Source: Candidatus Woesearchaeota archaeon (GTDB lineage: Archaea; Nanobdellota; Nanobdellia; SCGC-AAA011-G17; JACPNG01). From it: a DNA stretch of 9,351 nucleotides. The stretch covers positions 1 to 9,351 of the forward strand of contig JAFCDD010000020.1 in the NCBI GenBank assembly GCA_017609845.1, given 5' to 3'. Below the pieces are notes generated by a model, which saw only the letters and a program-made list of their open reading frames with translations, had not been told where the DNA came from and ran no database searches. The position numbers were made by a program, and so were the translations under genes. Each line of letters opens with the position of its first letter. The first letter of the stretch is position 1. Of the stretch, positions 1 to 5,591 are shown one piece after another.

Positions 1-762
1 ATTAGTAATATCACCAGAAGTATAATAATCTAATAAAACTCCCTTCTCTGCACCCCTTAATTTAGAATTTTCCATAGCAACTAATATTGCAGTATAACCA
101 CAAATGGTAGATTTTTTTTCTTTAACAAAATTCAAAAATCCCCCGGAATCTAATTTCAGAATAAAACTTATTGCTTCTTTATCTAATTTATAAAGATTTT
201 CCTTGACATTCGTAGTAAAGGGAACATAACCATATCGAAAACCATAATGAGTAAAATCAGAACTCGCTATCACCATCCCTTTATCTAAAACTTTTGCTAA
301 TTCTTTATAAACATTATAATCGCTTAAGATAATGGGAACTATCTTAAAATCCTTTTTAATAAATTGTAAAAAAGGTAACTGGATCTCAACACTATGCTCA
401 TGCTCATGCCTCTCATTGTTTAGCTCTAAAAAATTACATTTTTCTAGTATTTCTTTTCCATATTCTTTATCTACTTTAACAATTCCTAATGGAGTTTTCC
501 AGTCTTCTAAAGAAATAAAATTTCCACTACCTTGGTGATTAACTCCTACAACAACAAATAAATTTTCTTTTGTTTTTGCTATTTGATCATAAACTTTAGC
601 TTGACATTTTCCAGAAAAAGTATAACCTGCATGAGGAGCAATCACACCATAAATTTTTTTATCTCCTTCCTCTACTTCTTTACCAAAACACTCTTTTATC
701 TGATCTAATAACTCTTGCTTTTCCTCTTCATAGAACTGGCCTGCAATAATTGGTTCTCTCAT
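1..762 (-). CDS. MEMO1 family protein (AmmeMemoRadiSam system protein B), 3' end cut by window edge
   Basis: An open frame runs leftward from an ATG at 760-762 to the window edge, giving 254 codons without a stop. The protein starts MREPIIAGQFY, the usual MEMO family opening. Visible motifs are PHAGY (residues 43-47), VNHQGSGN (74-81), EHSVEIQLPFLQ (122-133), SSDFTHYG (167-174) and TICGYTA (219-225). H44, H76 and C221 match by motif context the His/His/Cys metal site of human MEMO1, a family related to non-haem iron dioxygenases. In prokaryotes MEMO often occurs with an AMMECR1 protein and a radical SAM protein, but the exact reaction is not settled. Family members are about 260-290 residues, so probably only 10-30 C-terminal residues are missing. 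The gene follows the cysteine-rich coiled-coil gene by 17 bases and probably shares its promoter. Its own ribosome binding site is poor, so coupled translation is likely. Confidence 0.93.
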   Translation of the reverse strand, partial: MREPIIAGQFYEEEKQELLDQIKECFGKEVEEGDKKIYGVIAPHAGYTFSGKCQAKVYDQIAKTKENLFVVVGVNHQGSGNFISLEDWKTPLGIVKVDKEYGKEILEKCNFLELNNERHEHEHSVEIQLPFLQFIKKDFKIVPIILSDYNVYKELAKVLDKGMVIASSDFTHYGFRYGYVPFTTNVKENLYKLDKEAISFILKLDSGGFLNFVKEKKSTICGYTAILVAMENSKLRGAEKGVLLDYYTSGDITN

Positions 763-779
763 ATTAAAAACAACTTATC

Positions 780-1205
780 CTATTTTCTCCTCCAACCACT
801 ACAATCATCTAAATCATTTTCGCAATTTTTTAAATTAGAATTACATACACTAAGATCACCCCTTAATCTCTCAGTATCACAATCATCCTTACAATCTCTT
901 AAATCTTCTTCAGCACTCTCTAATTTTCTCCTTACATCTTTAATTCCAATATTACATTCATCATATTTATCTTTATAATCACTCAATCTAGATTCAGAAA
1001 TAATCCTTTCACTCTCACATTTACTAATCCTATCATTAAAACTGCTTTTTTCATTTATACAGTTATTATACTTATTTCCTACATCAGTAAAATAACTAGT
1101 TAAGAATGGTTGTGTATAAATCACAAGAATCAAACCAACAAGAATAGTTAAATAAATAAAAAACTTCCTTTTTTTTTCTTGGTTTTTGAAATTTAGAAAT
1201 TTCAA
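780..1205 (-). CDS. Single-pass membrane protein with a cysteine-bearing coiled coil, function unknown
   Basis: A 141-residue protein of no family I recognise. Residues 1-14 are lysine/arginine-rich, 15-34 form one transmembrane helix, and the rest is charged coiled coil. By the positive-inside rule the coil lies outside the cell. Cysteines are at 49, 63, 84, 105, 109, 121, 128 and 135. The first four differ by 14, 21 and 21, all multiples of seven, and sit at heptad position d with I60, L74, I88, L95 and L102 at position a. After a register shift, C121, C128 and C135 are again spaced by seven with L118, L125 and L132 at a. The start codon is TTG (1203-1205): GAGG lies 8 bases upstream, a TATA box lies about 42 bases upstream, and no ATG exists upstream before an in-frame stop or near the N-terminus downstream. 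It leads the MEMO gene, 17 bases away. Confidence 0.85.
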   Translation of the reverse strand: MKFLNFKNQEKKRKFFIYLTILVGLILVIYTQPFLTSYFTDVGNKYNNCINEKSSFNDRISKCESERIISESRLSDYKDKYDECNIGIKDVRRKLESAEEDLRDCKDDCDTERLRGDLSVCNSNLKNCENDLDDCSGWRRK

Positions 1206-1213
1206 CCTTATAG

Positions 1214-1217
1214 CCTC
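1214..1217 (-). promoter_or_regulatory. Ribosome binding site GAGG deciding the TTG start at 1205
   Basis: On the minus strand GAGG lies 8 bases before the TTG at 1203-1205, matching the archaeal 16S rRNA tail. It supports a non-ATG start for the cysteine-bearing coiled-coil gene. Confidence 0.6.
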
Positions 1218-1246
1218 TTTTTTTAATTAACTATATTATTTTTCTA

Positions 1247-1256
1247 ATTTATAAAA
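1247..1256 (-). promoter_or_regulatory. Archaeal TATA box for the coiled-coil/MEMO pair
   Basis: The minus strand reads TTTTATAAAT in the 55-base gap after the small three-helix membrane gene. A start about 26 bases from its centre falls near 1226 and leaves a leader of about 20 bases containing GAGG. That geometry matches the DUF4013 and aIF2 gamma promoters in this window, so the coiled-coil and MEMO genes probably form their own transcription unit. Confidence 0.6.
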
Positions 1257-1260
1257 TTTC

Positions 1261-1566
1261 CTAATGTTCTTTTAAAATAAATATTGCTACTAAAAAACAT
1301 AAAGAAGCTAAAGGTATAACAACTAATCTCAAACCATTAAACAGCATTTCATAATCTATCCAACTTAAGAAACCAAACCACCCAAATTCATTCAGATAAA
1401 ATAAAAAATCAACAAAACTAACAACTAAAATAAAGAACATACCAACAAGCAAAACATTATATAAATCATTAATATCTTTATCTTTAATCTTAAAAATAAG
1501 CAGCATACAGGTTATTAGTAATATAAAAGATACAATACTAAATCCTAAACCTAAGCCATATATCAT
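1261..1566 (-). CDS. Small three-helix membrane protein, function unknown
   Basis: A 101-residue hydrophobic protein of no family I recognise. Predicted transmembrane helices lie at about 5-25, 37-58 and 78-98. The K26-K30 segment (KIKDKD) after helix 1 suggests that loop is cytoplasmic, so the N-terminus would be outside and the C-terminus (KEH) inside. The loop between helices 2 and 3 (NEFGWFGFLSW) is aromatic and would be outside. The ATG at 1564-1566 overlaps the stop of the upstream coiled-coil gene in an ATGA, so translation is very probably coupled. The same helix number and predicted topology occur in the N-terminal part of that upstream protein. This may mean a partnership or distant common origin, but I see no convincing sequence identity. 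The TAG stop is at 1261-1263. Confidence 0.78.
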   Translation of the reverse strand: MIYGLGLGFSIVSFILLITCMLLIFKIKDKDINDLYNVLLVGMFFILVVSFVDFLFYLNEFGWFGFLSWIDYEMLFNGLRLVVIPLASLCFLVAIFILKEH

Positions 1567-2738
1567 TTTTTCTTCTCGGTCTTTTTAGTTCCTTTTTCTT
1601 TTACAAACTTAGCATATTCTTTTTCAAAATCTTTTCTATCTCTCTCAATTTCCTTTTTCTCTCTGAATAAAGAATCCTTTTTTATTTCTAATTCTTCTTC
1701 TTCGTCATCCAACATAACTCTCTTATCTTTTAGATTCTCTCTTAATTTCTTTAATTTCTCTCTTTCATCTTTTATTATTTCCTTGTCCCTTTCTACCTTA
1801 TTAACAGTCTTTTCAAAATTTTTTTCTTTTTTATTTAGTTCATCAAATCTGTCTTCTATTTCATCTTCTTTGTTAATTAATTCATCCCTTATAATTTCTA
1901 ATTTCTTTATTTCAGAATCAAGTTTATCTTTTTTATCTTTAATTTTAGTTTCTAAGGATTTAATTTTCCTTTCTTTTATCTTTAAATCTTTTAAATCCTC
2001 TTTTTTATCTTCTATTTCATCAAACTTTTTAAGTAAATTCTCTTTTTTCTTTTTTAGATTATTCTTTTCTTTTACTAATCTTTCCTTTTCCTTGATAAAT
2101 CTCTCTCTAGCCTCAAATAAGTTATTCTGATCTTGTCTTAATTTTTCCTTTTCTGTTTCAAGCTTATCTTTTTCTCCATCTATCCTACCTTCTTCTTCTT
2201 TTAATCTCTTTTTTAACAAATTTAATCTTTCTTTTTCTTTTTCTGTCTTTTTCTTTACCAGTTCAAGCGTTTTTTTATCTTTATTTAATTTGACTTTCTC
2301 TTCTTCCAAATCATCCTCTAAATCTTCCAAATCATCCTCTTTATTTTTAAATTCCTTAATTCTTTGTTTTAATCTGTTTTCCCTCTCTCTTAATTTACTC
2401 TCTATTTTCTTAATCTTTCTTAATGCTTTTTCCTCATATGTTACAACATTTCTCTCAATCTTAACAACCCTTTTAGAGCTCAAAAAAGAGGAATATGAAA
2501 AAAATAATAATAAAACCAATATCACAACCAATAACCCATTAGCCAAAATAATAATATTATCATACCAAACAGAAAAAGCCCTTATTATAAAAACAAGACC
2601 AATTAAAAAAATCAAATTTATAATGCCCTTAAACTTTATTTTTTTTCTATCTTTACTTAAAAAATAACTTAAAATAGCAGCCAGAAATAATAAGGCAGCT
2701 AAAAAGCCATGAAATTTAATAAAAACGTCAAAATTCAC
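1563..2738 (-). CDS. Membrane-anchored long K/E-rich coiled-coil protein, function unknown
   Basis: With the GTG start at 2736-2738 this encodes 391 residues. Three hydrophobic helices lie at about 5-27, 39-53 and 61-81. The loop after helix 1 (KDRKKIKFK) and the segment after helix 3 (KRVVKIER) are basic, so the N-terminus should be outside and the remainder cytoplasmic. Residues about 95-385 are an almost unbroken run of charged helix, dominated by K, E, D, R and L with very few aromatics and no cysteine, typical of a coiled coil or single alpha-helix rod; no enzymatic domain is visible. The open frame extends to a TTG at 2774, but that codon lies upstream of the start predicted from the TATA box at 2785-2792. 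GTG at 2738 has an SD-like GAGTGAT just upstream; GTG at 2747 is another option. The gene overlaps the next one by ATGA. It could be a scaffold or tether; a specific role is not evident. Confidence 0.82.
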   Translation of the reverse strand: MNFDVFIKFHGFLAALLFLAAILSYFLSKDRKKIKFKGIINLIFLIGLVFIIRAFSVWYDNIIILANGLLVVILVLLLFFSYSSFLSSKRVVKIERNVVTYEEKALRKIKKIESKLRERENRLKQRIKEFKNKEDDLEDLEDDLEEEKVKLNKDKKTLELVKKKTEKEKERLNLLKKRLKEEEGRIDGEKDKLETEKEKLRQDQNNLFEARERFIKEKERLVKEKNNLKKKKENLLKKFDEIEDKKEDLKDLKIKERKIKSLETKIKDKKDKLDSEIKKLEIIRDELINKEDEIEDRFDELNKKEKNFEKTVNKVERDKEIIKDEREKLKKLRENLKDKRVMLDDEEEELEIKKDSLFREKKEIERDRKDFEKEYAKFVKEKGTKKTEKKK

Positions 2739-2784
2739 ATTTATCACTCTTTTATAGTATATGCTTGTTACCAATATTAATTAG

Positions 2785-2792
2785 TATTTAAA
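2785..2792 (-). promoter_or_regulatory. Archaeal TATA box for the long coiled-coil gene
   Basis: The minus strand reads TTTAAATA, close to the archaeal consensus. The expected transcription start about 26 bases from its centre is near 2762, with a pyrimidine-purine CA at 2763-2762. This places the start downstream of the TTG at 2774 and favours a GTG start at 2738 or 2747. Confidence 0.62.
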
Positions 2793-2834
2793 CTTTTTGC
2801 TGTTTCATTTACCAATTGTAAGTAATACTAAATC

Positions 2835-2843
2835 TTTTTAAAT
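2835..2843 (+). promoter_or_regulatory. Probable TATA box for the 55-codon gene
   Basis: The sequence TTTTTAAAT lies 57 bases before the ATG at 2900, which predicts a start near 2865 and a leader of about 35 bases. It is divergent from the coiled-coil promoter; the two TATA boxes are separated by 42 bases. The stretch 2739-2899 otherwise holds nothing I can name. Confidence 0.42.
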
Positions 2844-2884
2844 GAACAAATCCTAAGAATAACAACATAATTACACATATAAAA

Positions 2885-2891
2885 GGAGGTG
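2885..2891 (+). promoter_or_regulatory. Strong Shine-Dalgarno sequence GGAGGTG
   Basis: A complete GGAGGTG lies 8 bases before the ATG at 2900, the best match to the archaeal anti-Shine-Dalgarno in the window. It is strong evidence that the 55-codon frame is a real gene. Confidence 0.85.
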
Positions 2892-2899
2892 TTAATCGT

Positions 2900-3067
2900 A
2901 TGCACAAATGGCTTGCTTGGGTTGTCTTAATTGTCGGTTTAATAATGTTGGGACAGGACCTAAGACTTTGGAATTTTTGGACCATAAGCCCCTGGACAGT
3001 GCTATTTCTACTTATAGGCTTGTGGAAAGTTGGCCATGAATTTTCAGGCACAAAAAAGAAAAAATAA
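2900..3067 (+). CDS. 55-residue two-helix membrane protein, LiaI/LiaF (DUF5668)-like
   Basis: A 55-codon frame from ATG at 2900-2902 to TAA at 3065-3067 begins MHKWLAWVVLIVGLIMLGQD. Helix 1 covers about 4-18, a short tryptophan-containing turn (LRLWNFWTISPW) follows, helix 2 covers about 33-45, and the tail ends KKKK. The pattern of a GLIMLGQDL-like turn followed by an SPWTVLFLLIGLW-like helix resembles the LiaI/LiaF-like transmembrane region of the DUF5668 type, often linked in bacteria to envelope-stress modules. That assignment is by recognition and moderate. The Shine-Dalgarno site is perfect. The gene stands alone, divergent from the long coiled-coil gene and convergent with the DUF4013 gene. 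Its lysine codons overlap the A-rich stretch that may terminate the opposing transcript. The function is not known. Confidence 0.78.
   Translation: MHKWLAWVVLIVGLIMLGQDLRLWNFWTISPWTVLFLLIGLWKVGHEFSGTKKKK
3052..3064 (-). terminator. T-tract terminator for the DUF4013 gene
   Basis: The minus strand reads T6-C-T6 about 30 bases past the DUF4013 stop at 3094-3096. Archaeal termination commonly uses oligo-T without a hairpin. The tract lies over the last lysine codons of the opposing 55-codon gene. Confidence 0.45.
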
Positions 3068-3070
3068 TAA

Positions 3071-3095
3071 TTTTTTTATATTTTTTTCTCTTTTT
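3071..3095 (+). terminator. T-rich terminator for the 55-codon gene
   Basis: Three bases after the TAA at 3065-3067 the plus strand has runs of seven, seven and five T in about 25 bases. This is typical of archaeal oligo-T termination between convergent genes. Confidence 0.55.
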
Positions 3096-3720
3096 ATTTT
3101 ACTAAACTATAGGCTTCTCCCATTATTGTAAACCATATAACTCCTCCAATAAAAGAAGCTATTGCTCCACCAAAAAGAGGTATCCAGGAAGAAATAAGGG
3201 CAATTATCAAGTATATCCCCAAAGAAGCCAAAAATCCAACAAAATAAACCCCAGTAAAAGCCTTTCTAAATACCGTGCCTAATTTAAAAGCATCTCCAAA
3301 TCTGCCGCTTGCATAGCCTAATGCAGCAGCAGGTAGTAAATAAGCTGCAATTATGGTTAATATTACTGCCACCATTATACCGCCCATAAGACCACTCAAC
3401 ACACTTAAATCACCAACAACGATAGATTCAAACATAGACAACAAAGCAGTTCCTGCAGTTAAAGCAAAAGCAATTAAAGCAGGTATCATATATATGAACC
3501 CAATAACAAATAACAAGAATCCTTGAACAAAAAGACTTCCCCAATTAGTCCATTTTGGCAATTTATAATCCTTTTTCTTTTTTAAAACACTCTTGCCACA
3601 ATTTAATTCATAACCACCAGCAAAGAAATTTATTATTGGTAAAATACTTAATAAAATTCCTATGATCAGTTTTTTCCAATCACTAAAAGGTCTTTTAATA
3701 GCTTCACCATAATTAACCAT
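3094..3720 (-). CDS. DUF4013 domain membrane protein
   Basis: A 208-residue membrane protein that resembles the DUF4013 family, which is common in archaea and has no settled function. The N-terminus (NYGEAIKRPFSDWKKLIIG) is a short amphipathic stretch typical of the family. GGY (35-37) follows the first hydrophobic segment, and the family-like LPKWTNWGSLFVQG is at 54-67. Predicted membrane segments are about 18-34, 65-90, 110-134, 156-177 and 183-200. The ATG at 3718-3720 is supported by GAGGTGAT 3 bases upstream and a TATA box at 3758-3770 that predicts a leader of about 20 bases. The gene stands alone, divergent from aIF5B. A direct/inverted repeat group lies immediately upstream of its TATA box and may control both directions. 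Confidence 0.88.
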   Translation of the reverse strand: MVNYGEAIKRPFSDWKKLIIGILLSILPIINFFAGGYELNCGKSVLKKKKDYKLPKWTNWGSLFVQGFLLFVIGFIYMIPALIAFALTAGTALLSMFESIVVGDLSVLSGLMGGIMVAVILTIIAAYLLPAAALGYASGRFGDAFKLGTVFRKAFTGVYFVGFLASLGIYLIIALISSWIPLFGGAIASFIGGVIWFTIMGEAYSLVK

Positions 3721-3723
3721 AAT

Positions 3724-3731
3724 ATCACCTC
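3724..3731 (-). promoter_or_regulatory. Ribosome binding site GAGGTGAT for the DUF4013 gene
   Basis: The minus strand reads GAGGTGAT, 3 bases before the ATG. It is an eight-base match to the archaeal anti-Shine-Dalgarno and fixes the start. Confidence 0.75.
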
Positions 3732-3757
3732 AATTTTTAATACATTTTTATTAGAAT

Positions 3758-3770
3758 GTTTAAATATAAA
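3758..3770 (-). promoter_or_regulatory. TATA box for the DUF4013 gene
   Basis: The minus strand reads TTTATATTTAAAC. Transcription would start near 3738-3740, leaving a leader of about 20 bases with the ribosome binding site. The AACCTATA repeat at 3773-3780 abuts its upstream side, where TFB would bind. Confidence 0.6.
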
Positions 3771-3772
3771 TA

Positions 3773-3809
3773 AACCTATACTTTAACCTATATTTTACAT
3801 AATATAGGT
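3773..3809. repeat. Direct plus inverted repeat in divergent promoter region, possible operator
   Basis: ACCTATATT at 3786-3794 and its exact reverse complement AATATAGGT at 3801-3809 form a perfect 9-bp inverted repeat with a 6-base spacer. AACCTATA occurs twice in direct orientation, at 3773-3780 and 3785-3792, 12 bases apart. CCTATA is thus present three times in 37 bases. The group sits between the TATA boxes of the DUF4013 gene and aIF5B. It may be a binding site for a dimeric regulator; a role as RNA hairpin is less likely because it lies upstream of both predicted transcription starts. Confidence 0.5.
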
Positions 3810-3838
3810 AGTTTTTAAACAAATAATTTCTACAAAAC

Positions 3839-3847
3839 ATTTAAAAA
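3839..3847 (+). promoter_or_regulatory. Probable TATA box for a leaderless aIF5B transcript
   Basis: ATTTAAAAA centred at 3843 lies 26 bases before the A of the aIF5B ATG, so transcription could begin at the start codon itself. No Shine-Dalgarno sequence precedes that ATG, which fits a leaderless mRNA. A second candidate, TTTTTAAA near 3812-3819, would give a leader of about 28 bases instead. Confidence 0.45.
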
Positions 3848-3868
3848 AGCCTAATTTCTAAAATCCAT

Positions 3869-5572
3869 ATGAAAATCAGGTCCCCAATATGCACATTTGT
3901 AGGTCATGTAGACCATGGAAAATCTAGCTTATTAGATCAAATTAGGGGCACCTGTATAGTTGAAGAAGAACCAGGAAAAATCACCCAAAAAATATCCTCG
4001 AGCATAGTATCTATAGACCTGTTAAAAAAAGTATGTGGAGATTTATTAAAAAAAATAAATTTAAAACTAACAATCCCAGGAATACTATTTATAGATACCC
4101 CAGGACATGCCGCCTTCACAAACCTAAGAAAAAGAGGGGGAAATCTAGCAGATATAGCTATTTTGGTTATAGATATAAATGAAGGAATAAAACCACAAAC
4201 AAAAGAGGCAATTGAAATATTACAAAGCTATAAGACTCCCTTTATTATTGCCCTAAACAAAATAGATTTAATACCTGGATGGCAAAAAAAACAAACAAAC
4301 CTTCTAAATTCAATAAATTTACAAACTGAATCAACAAAGAAGAAATTAGATGATAGACTATATTCATTAGTGGGTTCTATTTATGAATTTGGATTTAATG
4401 CAGAAAGATTCGATAGAGTTGATGATTATACAAAAAAAATAGCAATGGTTCCTTGCAGTGCTAAAACCGGAGAAGGAATACCAGAATTACTTATGGTATT
4501 AGCAGGTTTAGCACAAAGATATTTAGAAGATTCTCTAAAAATTCATGTTAAAGGACCGGCACACGGTACAATTTTAGAAGTAAAAGAAGAAAAAGGTTTA
4601 GGTACAATCTTAGATGCAATAATCTATGAAGGTACATTAAAAGTTAATGATAAAATTGTTATTGGTAGCCTAGATGAACCAATAGTAACCAAAGTAAGAT
4701 CTATATTTATAACAAAAAAATCATTTAAAGAAGTTAGTGCAGCAGCACCAGTTAAGATTAGTGCTCCCAATATAAAAGAAGCAATTCCAGGAATGCCAAT
4801 AAAAACAGCAAATAAAGAAATAGAAAAAATAAAAGAAGAAATTCAAAAAGAAGTTGGAGAAGTAATAATAGAAACAGAAAAATCAGGTATAGTAATAAAA
4901 GCTGATTCTCTTGGTTCATTAGAAGCCTTGTCAAACTTACTTAAACAACACAAAATTAAAATCAAAAGAGCATACATCGGAGATATAACAAAAAAAGATA
5001 TAGCAGATGCTCAATCAGAAAAAGATCCACTGCACCAAGTAATAATCGGATTTAATGTTAAGAATCAAGAAAAAACAAAAATAAAAGTTATTACCAATGA
5101 TGTCATCTATAGAATAATTGAAGATATTGAAGATTGGCAAAAAAAACAAAGAATAGAAATAGAAAGGAAAAGTCTAGAAAATTTAACTTTGCCTTATAAA
5201 ATAAAAATTCTACCACATTGTGTTTTTAGACAAAGCAATCCTGCAATTGTAGGTATAGAAGTAATGGCTGGAAAACTAAAAATTAACACCCCATTAATGA
5301 AAGATGGCAAGGAGTTAACTCATATTAAAAGCATACAATATGAAAAAGAGAACATACAGGAACTGGAAACAGGAAAACAAGCAGCAATCTCACTACCAGG
5401 AATAGCAATAGGAAGGCAAATAAAAGAAGGGGATATTTTATACTCTTTTATGTCAGAAGATAATTTTAGAAAGCTTAAGAAATTAAAAAAGTTTTTAAAT
5501 GATAAGGAAATATCAACATTAAAGGAAATAGCTGAAATAATGCGTAAAAGTAATGATTTTTGGGGGGTCTAG
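3869..5572 (+). CDS. infB: Translation initiation factor aIF5B (IF2 family GTPase)
   Basis: aIF5B is the archaeal IF2/eIF5B orthologue, a GTPase that promotes ribosomal subunit joining and checks initiator tRNA. The 567-residue product begins directly at the G domain: P-loop GHVDHGKS (12-19), switch I with T39, G3 motif DTPGH (76-80), G4 NKID (130-133) and G5 SAK (197-199). The beta-barrel domain II follows (GTILEVKEEKGLGTI region), then the domain III region (SGIVIKADSLGSLEALSNLL), and domain IV ending in FWGV, a typical archaeal C-terminus. Archaeal members are usually about 590-600 residues, so this one is slightly short; there is no intein and no eukaryote-type N-terminal extension. Switch I reads EPGKITQKISSS rather than the usual GGITQHIGA-like sequence. 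It leads the translation cluster and is followed 19 bases later by eS6. Confidence 0.97.
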   Translation: MKIRSPICTFVGHVDHGKSSLLDQIRGTCIVEEEPGKITQKISSSIVSIDLLKKVCGDLLKKINLKLTIPGILFIDTPGHAAFTNLRKRGGNLADIAILVIDINEGIKPQTKEAIEILQSYKTPFIIALNKIDLIPGWQKKQTNLLNSINLQTESTKKKLDDRLYSLVGSIYEFGFNAERFDRVDDYTKKIAMVPCSAKTGEGIPELLMVLAGLAQRYLEDSLKIHVKGPAHGTILEVKEEKGLGTILDAIIYEGTLKVNDKIVIGSLDEPIVTKVRSIFITKKSFKEVSAAAPVKISAPNIKEAIPGMPIKTANKEIEKIKEEIQKEVGEVIIETEKSGIVIKADSLGSLEALSNLLKQHKIKIKRAYIGDITKKDIADAQSEKDPLHQVIIGFNVKNQEKTKIKVITNDVIYRIIEDIEDWQKKQRIEIERKSLENLTLPYKIKILPHCVFRQSNPAIVGIEVMAGKLKINTPLMKDGKELTHIKSIQYEKENIQELETGKQAAISLPGIAIGRQIKEGDILYSFMSEDNFRKLKKLKKFLNDKEISTLKEIAEIMRKSNDFWGV

Positions 5573-5591
5573 CGATTCTCTACAATATAAA

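Noticed and set aside
332..978. Rightward frames at 332-538 and 715-978
   Set aside because: They are antisense to the MEMO gene and to the cysteine-bearing coiled-coil gene, both well supported on the minus strand.
1783..2667. Two long rightward open frames (1783-2130 and 2290-2667) rich in serine, leucine and phenylalanine
   Set aside because: They are the antisense of the K/E-rich coiled-coil gene: AAA/GAA-type codons read backwards give TTT/TTC/TCT. They have no promoter or ribosome site of their own.
2809..2821. TTAC-N5-GTAA palindrome between divergent promoters
   Set aside because: The arms are only 4 bp, and such matches are expected by chance in AT-rich DNA.
2809..3051. Leftward 80-codon frame opposite the 55-codon gene
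   Set aside because: It has no recognisable domain and is opposed by the rightward frame, which has a perfect Shine-Dalgarno sequence and a membrane-protein pattern.
5557..5567. Programmed frameshift at T5G6 fusing aIF5B to eS6
   Set aside because: aIF5B already ends in the family-typical FWGV, and eS6 is complete from its own ATG, so no fusion is needed.
3869..5572. Intein in aIF5B
   Set aside because: Inteins occur in some archaeal aIF5B genes, but the G-domain motifs here are uninterrupted and the length is normal to short.
5553..5591. Longer eS6 starting at ATG 5553
   Set aside because: The extra 13 residues do not match the eS6 family, whose homology begins at MAEFKL (5592). An in vivo minor form is not excluded.
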